Source of the DNA: UBA6522 sp965221035
Lineage (GTDB): Bacteria > Pseudomonadota > Gammaproteobacteria > Steroidobacterales > Rariloculaceae
DNA: 64,000 nt
Direction of reading: 5' to 3'
NCBI GenBank assembly: GCA_965221035.1
Contig: OZ244860.1
Coordinates: 1,426,001-1,490,000, forward strand
This document shows, piece by piece, positions 8,583 to 17,489 of this stretch. Below the pieces are notes generated by a model. It was not told the DNA's origin and did no database searches. It saw only the letters and a program-made list of their open reading frames with translations. The position numbers and the translations under genes were made by a program. Position 1 is the first letter of the stretch; every line of letters begins with the position of its first letter.

Positions 8583-9176
8583 TCAAAGAGGGGGGTGGAA
8601 CATATCGAACGACGCAGAAGCCGTCATGGGAGAACAGCCATCGCATTCAAGAGTGACTTCGTATTTGGCCTCCCAGGGCCAAATGTACAGGTCTCGCGAC
8701 GACGGGGGTAGGTCTTGCAACAACTGGACCGCGGAAAAAGGACCGAACCAGATGGACGTTGCCGAATCCGCATCGAGTGTGCCGACCGTCCTTGTTTCCA
8801 CGTCAACTGGGCCTTCCCATATCGCAACGTCCGAAGGATTCGGATTTAAATCAATATCCCATTTCTCCCCAATTTTTCGATCTCTAGTCAGCCGCAGTTC
8901 GATCAGGCCGACCGGCTGTGTACCAACATTCTCAATGATCGCGACCAAGTCGAAATTCTCGGGACTACGATCCTCCCACTTGTCCAGCGCCCATTCCGTG
9001 AGGCGCTTGTACTCGGTAGGCCCCGTTGGGTAGCGCAGGTGGTTGTCTTCCCTCAACAACGGGAAATGCGCCAACGCGTACAAACGGACTCGAACTTCCA
9101 CGTCCTGCGCCACTGCCATGGGGGCGCTGAAGATTCCGATACCACTGAACACAATCCACAACAAGGCTCGTTTCAT
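8583..9176 (-). CDS. Secreted immunity-like protein, family IF1 (copy 4)
   Basis: 197 residues, signal peptide MKRALLWIVFSGIGIFSAP. The variable centre reads DIDLNPNPSDVAIWEGPV, which is also found in copy 9 at 29452 but not in the neighbouring copies, a sign of mosaic exchange between loci. CxxC is CDGCSP. It follows a 30-residue tail of an M74-type tip (9177-9285) whose stop is seven bases before the ATG. Confidence 0.8.
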   Translation of the reverse strand: MKRALLWIVFSGIGIFSAPMAVAQDVEVRVRLYALAHFPLLREDNHLRYPTGPTEYKRLTEWALDKWEDRSPENFDLVAIIENVGTQPVGLIELRLTRDRKIGEKWDIDLNPNPSDVAIWEGPVDVETRTVGTLDADSATSIWFGPFSAVQLLQDLPPSSRDLYIWPWEAKYEVTLECDGCSPMTASASFDMFHPPL

Positions 9177-9285
9177 TTCAGCTCACTCGCAGTATTCGAT
9201 ATGCAGATGATTATCGTGGTCGCCACGCGCATCAGATTCAATCGTGATCCTCTCGCTCGTGATTTGCGGATCCCTCTCTGCCAGT
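9177..9285 (-). pseudogene. M74 toxin tail remnant
   Basis: Only the last ~30 codons of the tip survive (DPQITSER, then HDNHLHIEYCE and stop), with an intact H-x2-H-x-H ligand motif. It is joined at about 9285 to core PKD-like sequence in another frame. This is typical of an orphan module, in which the recombination point lies within the toxin and the whole immunity gene is kept. Confidence 0.65.
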
Positions 9286-9490
9286 CGAACAGGTACGTCG
9301 CGTTGGACGGCGCCAACGTCGTTCCGACAGTCCAGCTCCAAGAGTAAGTCAGCGGCCCGCCCTCTGGGTCTGCACCAGATCCCGACTGCGCAACCCGTAC
9401 GTCAACGCGTTTCCGTCGGGGCCGGAACTGCACGTGCCGTCCAGCGTAACTATGACGCTCTTGACCGTCGTCTGGTCCGGTACCGCATTA
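9286..9490 (-). pseudogene. Core fragment, PKD/REJ-like domain
   Basis: Minus-strand frames read VTLDGTCSSGPDGNALTY and, after a one-base shift, GADPEGGPLTYSWSWTVG, the first half of a PKD/REJ-like domain. The second half of such a domain starts the large core fragment at 11885 (CTVTLSSTSAAAPSFAAPA). It is broken at both ends. Confidence 0.55.
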
Positions 9491-9629
9491 AGCAAATCGC
9501 CAACGGATTACGCCACCAGACAGAATGCGCCCAGTCGCAACGGGCAAGACTTTACCGCTGGGAATCGTCAGGAAATCGTACGCCTTCACCGCTTTCCGTC
9601 GTGCGGAATGGCGGAGCATCTGAGCGGGT

Positions 9630-10157
9630 CTATTCTCCGAGTTCCATAAGAAGCCCGCGCAGTTCCTCGGGACTCATGCGCCGCGTCTTCCAAAATGCCA
9701 ATCGATGTACCAACCTATGCTGACACGCACTCCAGTCGAGATCCAGACGTTCAACGCATTCGAGAAAATAACCCACATCACAGTTGCGCAATTCCGGCGC
9801 ACCGATTTCACTCAGCAAGTTCGATGTGTAGGCCGCAGAGCGCACCGCATCAATCCATTTGATATAGATCAATTCCTCGAATTTCCGGAGCGGCAGCGTT
9901 GGCCCGCCCCGAATCGAGTGCACGTGCCAACGTTGGACCAACCCGAACCACATGGGCCGCTTGCTATAGATGAGGAGACAAGAACCAGAATTCCAATAGT
10001 CGAAAACTAAGCATTGGTCGTCGTCGTCGGCACATAATCTGCGCAGTTCCGCCGGGTCGGTCTGAGACGCGGACGCGCCTGCCGCCCCAAACATCCAAAA
10101 AAGGAACAGCAAGAGCCCTCGCACGCCACCGCCCGTCGTTCGAAAATTGCTACCCAC
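9630..10157 (-). CDS. Exported immunity-like protein, family IF2-b (copy 2)
   Basis: 175 residues from a GTG start (SNFRTTGGG), with a hydrophobic signal or anchor segment (LLLFLFWMFGAAGASAS). It shares ADDDDQCL, IYSKRPMWFGL, RGGPTLPLRKFEEL, NCDVGYFLEC and CQHRLVHRLAFWK with 6160-6690. In the related broken copy at 5992 the toxin frame ends with TGA overlapping this GTG; here that TGA has become TGG, so the toxin-tail frame runs on through the 5' part of this gene to 10007. The immunity frame itself is intact. Confidence 0.75.
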   Translation of the reverse strand: MGSNFRTTGGGVRGLLLFLFWMFGAAGASASQTDPAELRRLCADDDDQCLVFDYWNSGSCLLIYSKRPMWFGLVQRWHVHSIRGGPTLPLRKFEELIYIKWIDAVRSAAYTSNLLSEIGAPELRNCDVGYFLECVERLDLDWSACQHRLVHRLAFWKTRRMSPEELRGLLMELGE

Positions 10158-11885
10158 ACTCTACTGGGCACGGCAGATTTTTCAAGAAATCCCTCCACGC
10201 AGTCGATTTTGTCCAACCTATTCCTGCCGAGATACAAACCCTGCACCACGAAGTCCGCCCCCGTCGTCGGGTTGCGCGACACCGACAGGTACGATCCGGC
10301 CGGCGGGGTCCCCGGCGCCTCCACCTGCCAACGGAACCGGTACGCCACGGTGTCCCCGTCGCCGTCGCGCGCCGTCAGCGCCGCGGTGCCCGATCCGGTC
10401 GCCAGCGGCGTGCCCGACACCACCCGCTCGGGCGACACGATCACCCCTTCCGGCAGGCCCGAGGCCCCGTAGCTCAACGTGCCGTTGCCGCCCGTGGCCG
10501 CCGGCAGCGTGAACGCCGTGATCGGCTCGCCCACCACCCAGGTCGAACCCGATGAGCTGCTTGAGGCGTCCGCCGAGGCCCCCAACAACGTCCACGGCGG
10601 CACCCAGCCGATGAGGTCGAACGACGGCGAGAGGTCCGCCTCCACCGTCCAGTCGAAACTCACCACGTCCAGGTCCTTGTCCACGTCCCACACGCCGATC
10701 GCCGCCGTGCCCGTCCCGGCCAAGGTCGGTGCGCCTTCCACGACCCAGGTGTCCTGGACCAGCCGCACCCCGTCCGGCAGGCCGTCCTCGCCGTACAACA
10801 ACGCCCCGTTGCCCCCCGTCGCCGTCGGCGCGGTGAACCCGGTGATCGGCTCGCCCACCACCCAGGTCCGGTTGGCGATGACCGCCCCGCCGAACGACGG
10901 ACGCGCGTCGGTCTCCACCGTCCAGCCGAACCGAAGCGAGGCGGTGTCCCCGTCGGTGTCCGTGGCCGTCAGCGTGGCGGTGCCCGAACCCAACGCCGTG
11001 GGCGTGCCCGTCAGCTCCAGGCCGCCCGACATCGTGAACCCGCCCGGCAACCCGTCGATCGCGTAGCTCAACGGGGCATCCCCGCCCGCCGCCGCCGGCA
11101 GCGTGAACGGCTCGATCGCCTCGTCCACCACCCACAGCTGATCGGCCACCGTCACGTCCGCAAAGCTCGGCATGTCCGGGCGCACCACCGTCACCTCGTC
11201 GGTCTCGCTCCACTCCCCGCAATAACCGTCCGCGCAGGCCCGCGCCCGGTACGCGTACACCGCGTTGGGCCGGTCCGTGAACGTCACCGAGCGGCCCGCG
11301 CCCGTGTGCGCCGTGCTCCAGGCGCCGGCGTCCGACTGCTCCTGCAACTCGTATGATGTGGCCCCGCCGGAAAAGCCCCACGACACCGTGTAGGCTCCCG
11401 TCGCGTTGGTCGCCGAACCCGACACCAGAAGATACGACGGCGCCGCCAGCGTCACCCGCCACCCGAATCCCAGGGTTGCGGTGTCCCCGTCGGCGTCGGT
11501 CACCGTCACCGTCGCGGTGCCGCTGCCGAACGTCGTCGGGGTGCCCGACACCTCGAGCGCGCTCGACATCGAAAGCCCGCTCGGCCACCCCCTCGATTGC
11601 GTAGCTCAACGGGTCGTCCCCGCCGCTCGCCGCCGGCACCGTGAAGCCCGTCACCGCCCGGTGTTGCGTCCAGCTCTTGAAGGCCAGCCTGTCCGGGTTG
11701 AACACCGGTGCGGTGTCCGCCTCCACCGTCACCGTGTCCGGCGCCGAATCGTTCACCCCGTCGTTCACCGTCAGGGAGAACACCAGCGCGCCCAACGTCG
11801 CGGGCGCGGCGAACGACGGTGCCGCCGCGCTGGTGCTGCTCAGCGTCACCGTGCAACCAGTCGCCGCGCTTCCCGGTGCCTTCAC
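10007..11885 (-). pseudogene. Large core fragment: PKD-, Ig- and FN3-like repeats
   Basis: This is the longest surviving piece of the core protein. From 11885 it reads a PKD/REJ-like end, a putative-Ig repeat (VTGFTVPAASGGDDPLSYAIEG), then after a one-base frameshift near 11596 (an extra G in a GGGG run) a further Ig repeat end, an FN3-like domain, and three more putative-Ig repeats each with the TGTPT..GSGTATLTATD type signature and a VVGEPIT or VVDEAIE start. It ends with a short toxin tail (DKIDCVEGFLEKSAVPSRV) and, because the stop is lost, runs on into the IF2-b frame. Such repeats are extracellular stalk or adhesion modules. The native N-terminus (secretion signal) is not in this window. 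Confidence 0.7.
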
Positions 11886-12049
11886 CCGCTATCCGGCGTC
11901 ATGCTCGTACCGATCAGAACGTCAACTGGACAGATTCGCCGTGCTGATTTCGGTGGCGCAATTGAAGGACCCCATGCGAACGGGCAGTTGCCACGGCTCG
12001 TCGCTTTCTGACCCACTCTGCTTTCACGGTGCCCGCAGATCGGTGGCAC

Positions 12050-12682
12050 TCACTCCGCCTGTTCGGAAAAATCGGAACGATGTTCCTTCCAGTATGCACG
12101 GAGTTCGCAAGCATCTACGAGCGTTTTTTCCTGCGAATCCAACCAGTCGATCGTGGACTGGATAAAATTCGCTAGGTGACGGTTGGCCGGGTTGCTCAAA
12201 CTCGGATGGAAGCTTTCCGCGCCAGCAGCTTCCCCAGTCTTTCGAAGTGGGTCGAATTCGCCGCCCGACCCCCGCCTCGCCGGCAACGACGGATCAAAAA
12301 ACTCCGGCAGGAAATACCCCGCATGGAGGAACAACACCCTCGGCCCACCGTGAATGCTGTAGGCATACCAAGACGGCGGTCGGGCCTCATACCGTCGCAA
12401 CCTTTCTTCGTCGTATTCCAATTGGCGGCGCTGGTGGTCTTGCCACAAACGGTCCATGGGCGTCATCTTTTCGATCAGGATAGCGCCGCACTGCAAATAC
12501 ATCAGATGAAGCGCCAAGCAACCGGGGCTCAAGGCCGAACAAGGAATTTTATGGTGTAGCGTGGCCTCCCTGAACTCGGAAGGCACCATGTCAGGTTCGG
12601 GAATCTGGATTTCCACTTCAAGTGCCCGCACGGCACCCGACGCCGCCAACAACAAGATGAAACCCTTCTCCATCCACCTCAT
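12050..12682 (-). CDS. Exported immunity-like protein, family IF2-a (copy 2)
   Basis: A 210-residue protein. The ATG at 12682 has GGAGG six bases upstream, so I prefer it to a start at 12712. Signal peptide MRWMEKGFILLLAASGAVRA. Shared with 498-1067: LMYLQCGA, WYAYSIHGGP, FDPSLPA, TIDWLDS, DACEL. It carries an extra charged helix (EYDEERLRRYE) absent from the other copy. It begins just after the stop of the HExxH-type toxin (12717), so the two would be co-transcribed. I infer a periplasmic immunity protein for that toxin. Confidence 0.8.
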   Translation of the reverse strand: MRWMEKGFILLLAASGAVRALEVEIQIPEPDMVPSEFREATLHHKIPCSALSPGCLALHLMYLQCGAILIEKMTPMDRLWQDHQRRQLEYDEERLRRYEARPPSWYAYSIHGGPRVLFLHAGYFLPEFFDPSLPARRGSGGEFDPLRKTGEAAGAESFHPSLSNPANRHLANFIQSTIDWLDSQEKTLVDACELRAYWKEHRSDFSEQAE

Positions 12683-12716
12683 TTTTTCCTCCAACGGCCG
12701 GGCCGGACACACCGGC

Positions 12717-13790
12717 TCAATCGTCGTCCTCCGGGATGTTCGTTAACCCGTCCAGTTCATCGTACATCTCCATGAGCGTTTTCGTGCGATGCCGGTTGCA
12801 AGGCGTGCTCACGCTCGGGGGGTTCCTGCAATCGTGGGGCGGAGGCATACCATTTTTCATGAGATACCGGTCTTGCAGGATTTGTGCCTGTTCCTCAGCC
12901 GAATAGTCCCAGAAATCGTCGTGTTCAAGCAGCCCCGTGCGTGTCCGATACTCGTACGCCAGCTTACCCGCATCTTGGACTGAGTCACCCTCGCGATCAA
13001 ATGTCCATCCATCATCTTCACTCTGATGCAGGTGCACGATCTCGTGGATCAGAATCGACTCGGGGCCAATATCTCCGGTGAAGTCTTCCTCGAAACGGAT
13101 ATCGTCGTTCACGCCTTCGACATGCTCGGGCACAAAAATTGTGTAGGGGTGCGCATCGAGTGTGTACTACGCCCGTAGCGCGTCTTCGCCCAGAAAATCC
13201 AGATCGCACCTCATCAGGGCTTCGGGGGAATGCTCGATGCGCACCCTCGAAAGGTCGATTGTATCCAACCCCTGCGAGGCGGCAAGCGCCCTTTCTTCAT
13301 CCTTCAAGTCTCTCTGATAACCGGTGGGAGTGGCCTCGCGGTCGGCCTTCGGATCGTAATCCTCGGAGAACTGCCGCAGGATTGTGCCGTGATGAAGCAA
13401 TATCCGTCCGATCATCATCTTGTCATCGCAAGGTATGTCGGTATTCGCATCGTAAGGGAACGATCCGGTACATGCCATCTCCAGTTGCCCGTTCAGCACC
13501 TCCACGCCGAGCAAGTCCTCCAATATCCGCTCGATGTTCTTGGCCTGCTGGCTCCCGAGCGCGACGTCTGGATTGATCCGTCCATTGGCAACCCAGAACT
13601 GCCCGGCGAACTGCCGCGCTTCGGGGCTGGAGTTGGTGTGATGGACCTCGAACGTGATGTGCACGTCCGGAATGGCGTAGCAAAAGTACCCATCATGGCT
13701 CGTATACGATTCATCCCAAGGCCAGCCGACAGGCGCTGACTTCGGTCAGGAAGTCATTCAATTCACCGTCTAAGGCCTTTTTCGACAGCG
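12717..13790 (-). pseudogene. HExxH metalloprotease-type toxin, pre-toxin plus catalytic tip
   Basis: Reading from 13790: LDGELNDFLTEV (as in the M74 toxins), a one-base frameshift near 13735, then the shared pre-toxin domain (EARQFAGQ, DPDVALGSQQAKN, RILEDLLGVE, CTGSFPYD, IPCD). After this the sequence leaves the M74 type and carries IHEIVHLHQ, an HExxH zinc-protease motif with a later YEY glutamate as candidate third ligand, ending DELDGLTNIPEDDD. A TAG at 13167-13169 interrupts the frame just before the protease part; the frame is otherwise continuous across it. Frameshift plus nonsense make it inactive as it stands. The IF2-a gene follows at once. Confidence 0.75.
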
Positions 13791-13930
13791 TGTTCCGTTC
13801 TGGGGGCATTGGGTTTTTACTACCGGCGCTTGCTTCGAGGTTTTCTGCCCGATGCAGAGAGCAGCCTCACCAATGGCGACACCTTCCCATTCAGCCCCCG
13901 CGACGGCCCTCAACACGTGCTCGATTCCAG

Positions 13931-14566
13931 TTATTCCGTAATACTTGACTCAGGTGATCCGGATTCGCTAAGTGAATTGGTCGAACGCCCTTCGGAAGGC
14001 GCCCAGTGGCAATCGCCAACTCCGTCAATCGTGCGGTCACGCCCGCCCTGGCACTTACCAACTTCTCTTTCAGTGCCCAGATTGCTCAACCGGTTTTCGA
14101 ACCGGTCCCGCTGTCGGTCCCGGTACCACGCCTCGGCGTACCGCTTACATTCCTCTGCGGTCCCGGATTTGTGAAACGAATAGCACAAATGAAAACTTGT
14201 GAATTCACAACTATCGATTTCCACTCTACCTTCCGCAAAGATACGAAACGACCTCAGCTTGTCGCTTGCCGTCGCGCCCGACAAGTACTCTTCTACCGGA
14301 ATTGACCCACCCCCGTTCAGCGTGGAGGCATACCACTGGGTCTCCTCGCGATTCTCAGGCAAGGCCGATTTTCTAAAAACAATGTTTGAAGGACATTCAA
14401 ACAAGTCTAAACACCGGTCCCGGCCTAGGCAAAACAGGTCCGAGCCTGTGCAGCTGGCCAAAAAATTCGGGGGAAGTTCTTCTTCATTGGGTACAACACA
14501 AGCCAGCGTGGACGAAGTGCACAGGAAAACCGCCGCAAGCAGAATACAATTTAGCGTATGGTTCAT
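13931..14566 (-). CDS. Cysteine-rich exported immunity-like protein, family IF2-c
   Basis: 211 residues from the ATG at 14566 (GGAGG upstream; a GTG two codons earlier overlaps the toxin stop). Signal peptide MNHTLNCILLAAVFLCTSS. Twelve or so cysteines, with SCTGSDLFCLGRDRC, QWYASTLNGGGSIPVEEYL and a C-terminal ECKRYAEAWY block that parallel the C..CL..C, W-Y-A-S-GG and C..W blocks of IF2-a and IF2-b. It directly follows the tail of an HExxH-type toxin (14569-14823). By position and pattern it is an immunity protein. Confidence 0.7.
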   Translation of the reverse strand: MNHTLNCILLAAVFLCTSSTLACVVPNEEELPPNFLASCTGSDLFCLGRDRCLDLFECPSNIVFRKSALPENREETQWYASTLNGGGSIPVEEYLSGATASDKLRSFRIFAEGRVEIDSCEFTSFHLCYSFHKSGTAEECKRYAEAWYRDRQRDRFENRLSNLGTEREVGKCQGGRDRTIDGVGDCHWAPSEGRSTNSLSESGSPESSITE

Positions 14567-14568
14567 CT

Positions 14569-14823
14569 TCACTCCTCCGAGCCCAGGTTACAGGTCGTTT
14601 CGGGAATGTTTATCAATCCGTTCAGCTCGTCGAACACGTCGTCCAAATGGTCCAAATAGGCTTGCTCTGTCTCGAACTCATACCTTCTTTTGACTTTGTT
14701 TCCCACAGTACTTGGCCCTTCTCGACCATCTTCGTTCCACTTGTCGCATACTAAGTATCTGTCCTGAATAATCGCGGCTTGCGATTCAACAGGGTAGTCG
14801 TTGAAGTCTTCATACAATAACAC
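14569..14823 (-). pseudogene. HExxH-type toxin, C-terminal part only
   Basis: 84 codons whose start (LLYEDFNDYP) and end (ELNGLINIPE) align with the C-terminal third of the toxin at 12717-13133; the middle includes a loop with CDKWNEDGREG not present there. The HExxH half is missing because an IS4-type element abuts at about 14824. The stop overlaps the start region of the IF2-c gene. Confidence 0.65.
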
Positions 14824-15577
14824 TAGTGTCCGGTTAAAAGTCGAATAAATTCAATTGGTTGGGATTGCCATGGGGTTCGGTCGTGAGTGGGCTGTCGAAC
14901 AGCCCTTGATTCAACGAGGTTTTTTCGAACAGGGTGATCGACAGGACTTGCAGAAAAGTGTAGAGCGAGACCTCCAGGCCGAGGCGCTTCTTGACGATGG
15001 CGACGAGCACGTAGACCGACACGGCGACCCAGATCTGCGTCTTCACGGCGTTCTCGGAGGTGCCGAGGAACGACTTGATGCGCAGGTGCTGCTTGATCCA
15101 CTTGAAGAACAGCTCCACCTGCCAGCGGTTGCGGTACAGCTTGGCCACGGTGAGGGCGGGCACGGCGAAGTTGTTGGTCAGGAAGGTGAACGTCCTGCCG
15201 GTTTTCGGGTCCCGGCACTTCACCCGCCGCAGGGGCTGGAGGTAGTCGTCCCTGGACTTCACGCCCGTCAGCACGACGGTCTGGTCGCAGAGCAGGCCGG
15301 CGAACTTGTCGACGGGACGGGAGTATCGGCGGCGGAACCGGGTGTTGGACTTGGCGCGGGTCACGAAGAACGCGCCCATCGCGTGGATGGCGTTGAGCCG
15401 CGTGAAGTCCAGGTAGGCGCGGTCCATGACGTAGAAGGCGCCGGGCTCCGGGACCAGCAGGTCCAGCACGTTGACGTCGTGCAGCTTGGCCTGCGAGACG
15501 TAGATGAACGCGGGGATGCTGCCGCGCAGGTCGAGCGTGTGCAGATTGACGCCGGACTTCGTGGTTCGGAACAGCGC
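14824..15577 (-). mobile_element. IS4 family remnant with 5'-truncated transposase
   Basis: The frame from about 15577 to 14834 is the C-terminal two thirds of an IS4-type transposase: FYVMDRAYLDFTRL, NNFAVPALTVAKLYRNRWQ, VELFFKWIKQHLRIKSFLG, SENAVKTQIWVAVSVYVLVA. The E of the Y-(2)R-(3)E-(6)K signature is in YRNRWQVELFFKWIK. The N-terminal part is missing; the frame is fused to core sequence (ATLRFGWTV). The end near 14825 reads AGTGTCCGGTTAAAAG and interrupts the HExxH-type toxin. It is not autonomous. Confidence 0.8.
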
Positions 15578-15690
15578 CACCGTCCAGCCGAACCGGAGCG
15601 TGGCGGTGTCCCCGTCGGTGTCGGTTTCGAGAAGCTCGGACTCCCGCGAAGAAGTATCGGAAAATCCAGCGACCGTCCCAATAGGAGAAC
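15578..15690 (-). pseudogene. Core scrap (Ig-repeat end)
   Basis: Reads AGFSDTSSRESELLETD then TDGDTATLRFGWTV on the minus strand, the end of a putative-Ig repeat. The same scrap, with the same unusual SRESELLE joint, is at 28296-28420, so the two were copied together. Confidence 0.55.
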
Positions 15691-15754
15691 CCGGCGCGGT
15701 GGGCAACGTACTATGACGTCTGGATCGGCTGCGGCTGAAGGGCATACGTATGCG

Positions 15755-16110
15755 CTGACCAACCCTTCGGAATCGTACCGTGCGGGAGCACATCCGGCGC
15801 TGAGTATTTTCCTGAGCAATTGCAGCCTCCGGGGAGCCCGGAGACTCTCGATGCCTTCCTCAGCCGCGCGGTCGCCAACAAAGCTGGAAAGGAAAGTGCC
15901 TTCCATTAATTCGCCCAGCTCCTCCGGTTGGTTACGGGCAATGGCATCAGACACAGAATAGTAGGTGGAGACGAACTCGCTCCACCGAGAATCCTGCGGT
16001 CCAACCTGCGCTCAAACCATCGCCGAACCCACCAGGATAAGGGATGATCCGACAAATGTAGGCCAGGGTGAAATCATAGGTATGCAACTTCCCCACTTGG
16101 AACACATGAG
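15755..16110 (-). repeat. Dispersed repeat R1, copy 2 (with hairpin copy c)
   Basis: Inverted relative to copy 1. It includes YYSVSDAIARNQPEELGELM, the hairpin unit at 15826-15855 (CTCCGGGGAGCCCGGAG) and the segment ending GLVSAYV. It follows the stop of IF1 copy 5. Confidence 0.7.
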
Positions 16111-16129
16111 GATCCACAATCGGTTCCCA

Positions 16130-16711
16130 TCAATGCGGGTGGGCCATATCGAATGCCGTGGAAGCCGTCATGGGGGAACAGCCGGCGCATACAAGCGTGA
16201 CCTCATATTTGGCTTCCCAAGGCCATAGGTCCATATCCCAAAGAAGGCCCACAAGTTCATCCGTAGAAAACGGACCGAACCAGACGGACGTGGCCGAATC
16301 CGCATCGAGCCCACCGACCGTCCTCGTTTCAAGGGATATCGGGCCTTCCCACTGCGCCAGTTCACGCGGATGCGGCTGAGAACTGAAATCCGAAGTCTCC
16401 CCGATCTTGCGATCTCCAGTCAGGTGCAACGTCATCGGGCCAACCGGAACGGCACCCGGATTCTCAATGATCGCGACCAGGTCGAAATTCTCGGGACAGC
16501 GATCCCCCCACTTGTCGATCACGCAATCCGTGAGGCGCCTGTACTCGGTAGGCCCCGTTGGATGGCGCAGGTGGCTGTCTACCTTCAACAACGGGAAATG
16601 CGCCAACGCGTACAACCGGACTCGAACTTCCACGTCCTGCGCCACCACCATGGGGGCGCTGAATAATCCTCCGGCGCCGATCCATCCGATCAACAGGCAC
16701 GTTCGTTTCAT
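16130..16711 (-). CDS. Secreted immunity-like protein, family IF1 (copy 5)
   Basis: 193 residues from the Met at 16711 (MKRTCLLIGWIGAGG; an in-frame ATG 90 bases upstream is a less likely start). It is nearly identical to copy 8 at 28680-29261, including TSDFSSQPHPRELAQWEGPI. C-terminus CAGCSPMTAST, HPH. It has no toxin directly upstream; instead it is second in line behind copy 6, so it is an extra immunity gene in the same cluster. Part of the 2.7-kb segment duplicated at 28.4-31.1 kb. Confidence 0.8.
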   Translation of the reverse strand: MKRTCLLIGWIGAGGLFSAPMVVAQDVEVRVRLYALAHFPLLKVDSHLRHPTGPTEYRRLTDCVIDKWGDRCPENFDLVAIIENPGAVPVGPMTLHLTGDRKIGETSDFSSQPHPRELAQWEGPISLETRTVGGLDADSATSVWFGPFSTDELVGLLWDMDLWPWEAKYEVTLVCAGCSPMTASTAFDMAHPH

Positions 16712-16901
16712 TCGTCGAGCAGTACAATGCACAAGCCAGCCCCTTCGCCTGGGTCGCCACCGCCGAATCAATCCTCGATAAAATCGAACGAATTTGCTCA
16801 TTTATTTCCGGGACTCATCACTGATATGCGCGCGGATGAGTTTCACGGACAGGCTTAAATTTCTGCCGAAATTTTGTGTCCAGCCACTGACATTTATTCA
16901 C

Positions 16902-17483
16902 TCAAAGATCGTGGCCCATATCGAATACCGTGGAAGCCGTCATGGGGGAACAGCCATCGCATTCAAGCGTGACCTCGAATCTGGCCTCCCAGGGCCAAAG
17001 GTCTCGCGACCGGGGTAGGACTTGCGACAATTGGTACGCAGAAAAAGGACCGAACCAGATGGACGTTGCCGAATCCGCATCGAGTGTGCCGACCGTCCTT
17101 GTTTCCACGTCAGATGGGCCTTCCCATTCCGCAACGTCCCAAGGATACGGCCTTGAAGAAGCATCCCAACGCTCCCCAATCCTGCGATCTCCAGTCAGTC
17201 GCAATTCGATCGGACCGATCGGCTGTGTACCTATATTCTCAATGATCGCGACCAGATCGAAATTCTCGGGACTGCGATCCCCCCACTTGTCCGATACCCA
17301 TTCCGTGAGGCGCTTGTACTCGGTAGGCCCATTTGGATAGCGCATGTTGTCGACTTCCCGCAACAACGGGAAATGCGCCAACGCGTACAAACGGACTCGA
17401 ACTTCCACGTCCTGCGCCACCGCCATGGGGGCGCTGAAGATTCCTATACCACTGAACACAATCCACAACAAGGCTCGTTTCAT
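16902..17483 (-). CDS. Secreted immunity-like protein, family IF1 (copy 6)
   Basis: 193 residues, signal peptide MKRALLWIVFSGIGIFSAP. It directly follows the intact M74 toxin tip (17490) with a six-base gap, so it is the best candidate for the cognate immunity protein. Its variable centre is WDASSRPYPWDVAEWEGPS, closer to copy 7 (25272) than to copy 9, although copies 6 and 9 occupy equivalent positions in the duplicated segment. This indicates exchange of the specificity region. The usual post-immunity element follows, with ATA in place of ATG at its micro-ORF start. Confidence 0.85.
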   Translation of the reverse strand: MKRALLWIVFSGIGIFSAPMAVAQDVEVRVRLYALAHFPLLREVDNMRYPNGPTEYKRLTEWVSDKWGDRSPENFDLVAIIENIGTQPIGPIELRLTGDRRIGERWDASSRPYPWDVAEWEGPSDVETRTVGTLDADSATSIWFGPFSAYQLSQVLPRSRDLWPWEARFEVTLECDGCSPMTASTVFDMGHDL

Positions 17484-17489
17484 TTCAGC

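Noticed and set aside
15361..15954. 197-codon minus-strand frame mixing R1 and antisense IS4 sequence
   Set aside because: A chance fusion: the first part is repeat R1, the rest is the IS4 transposase in a wrong frame.
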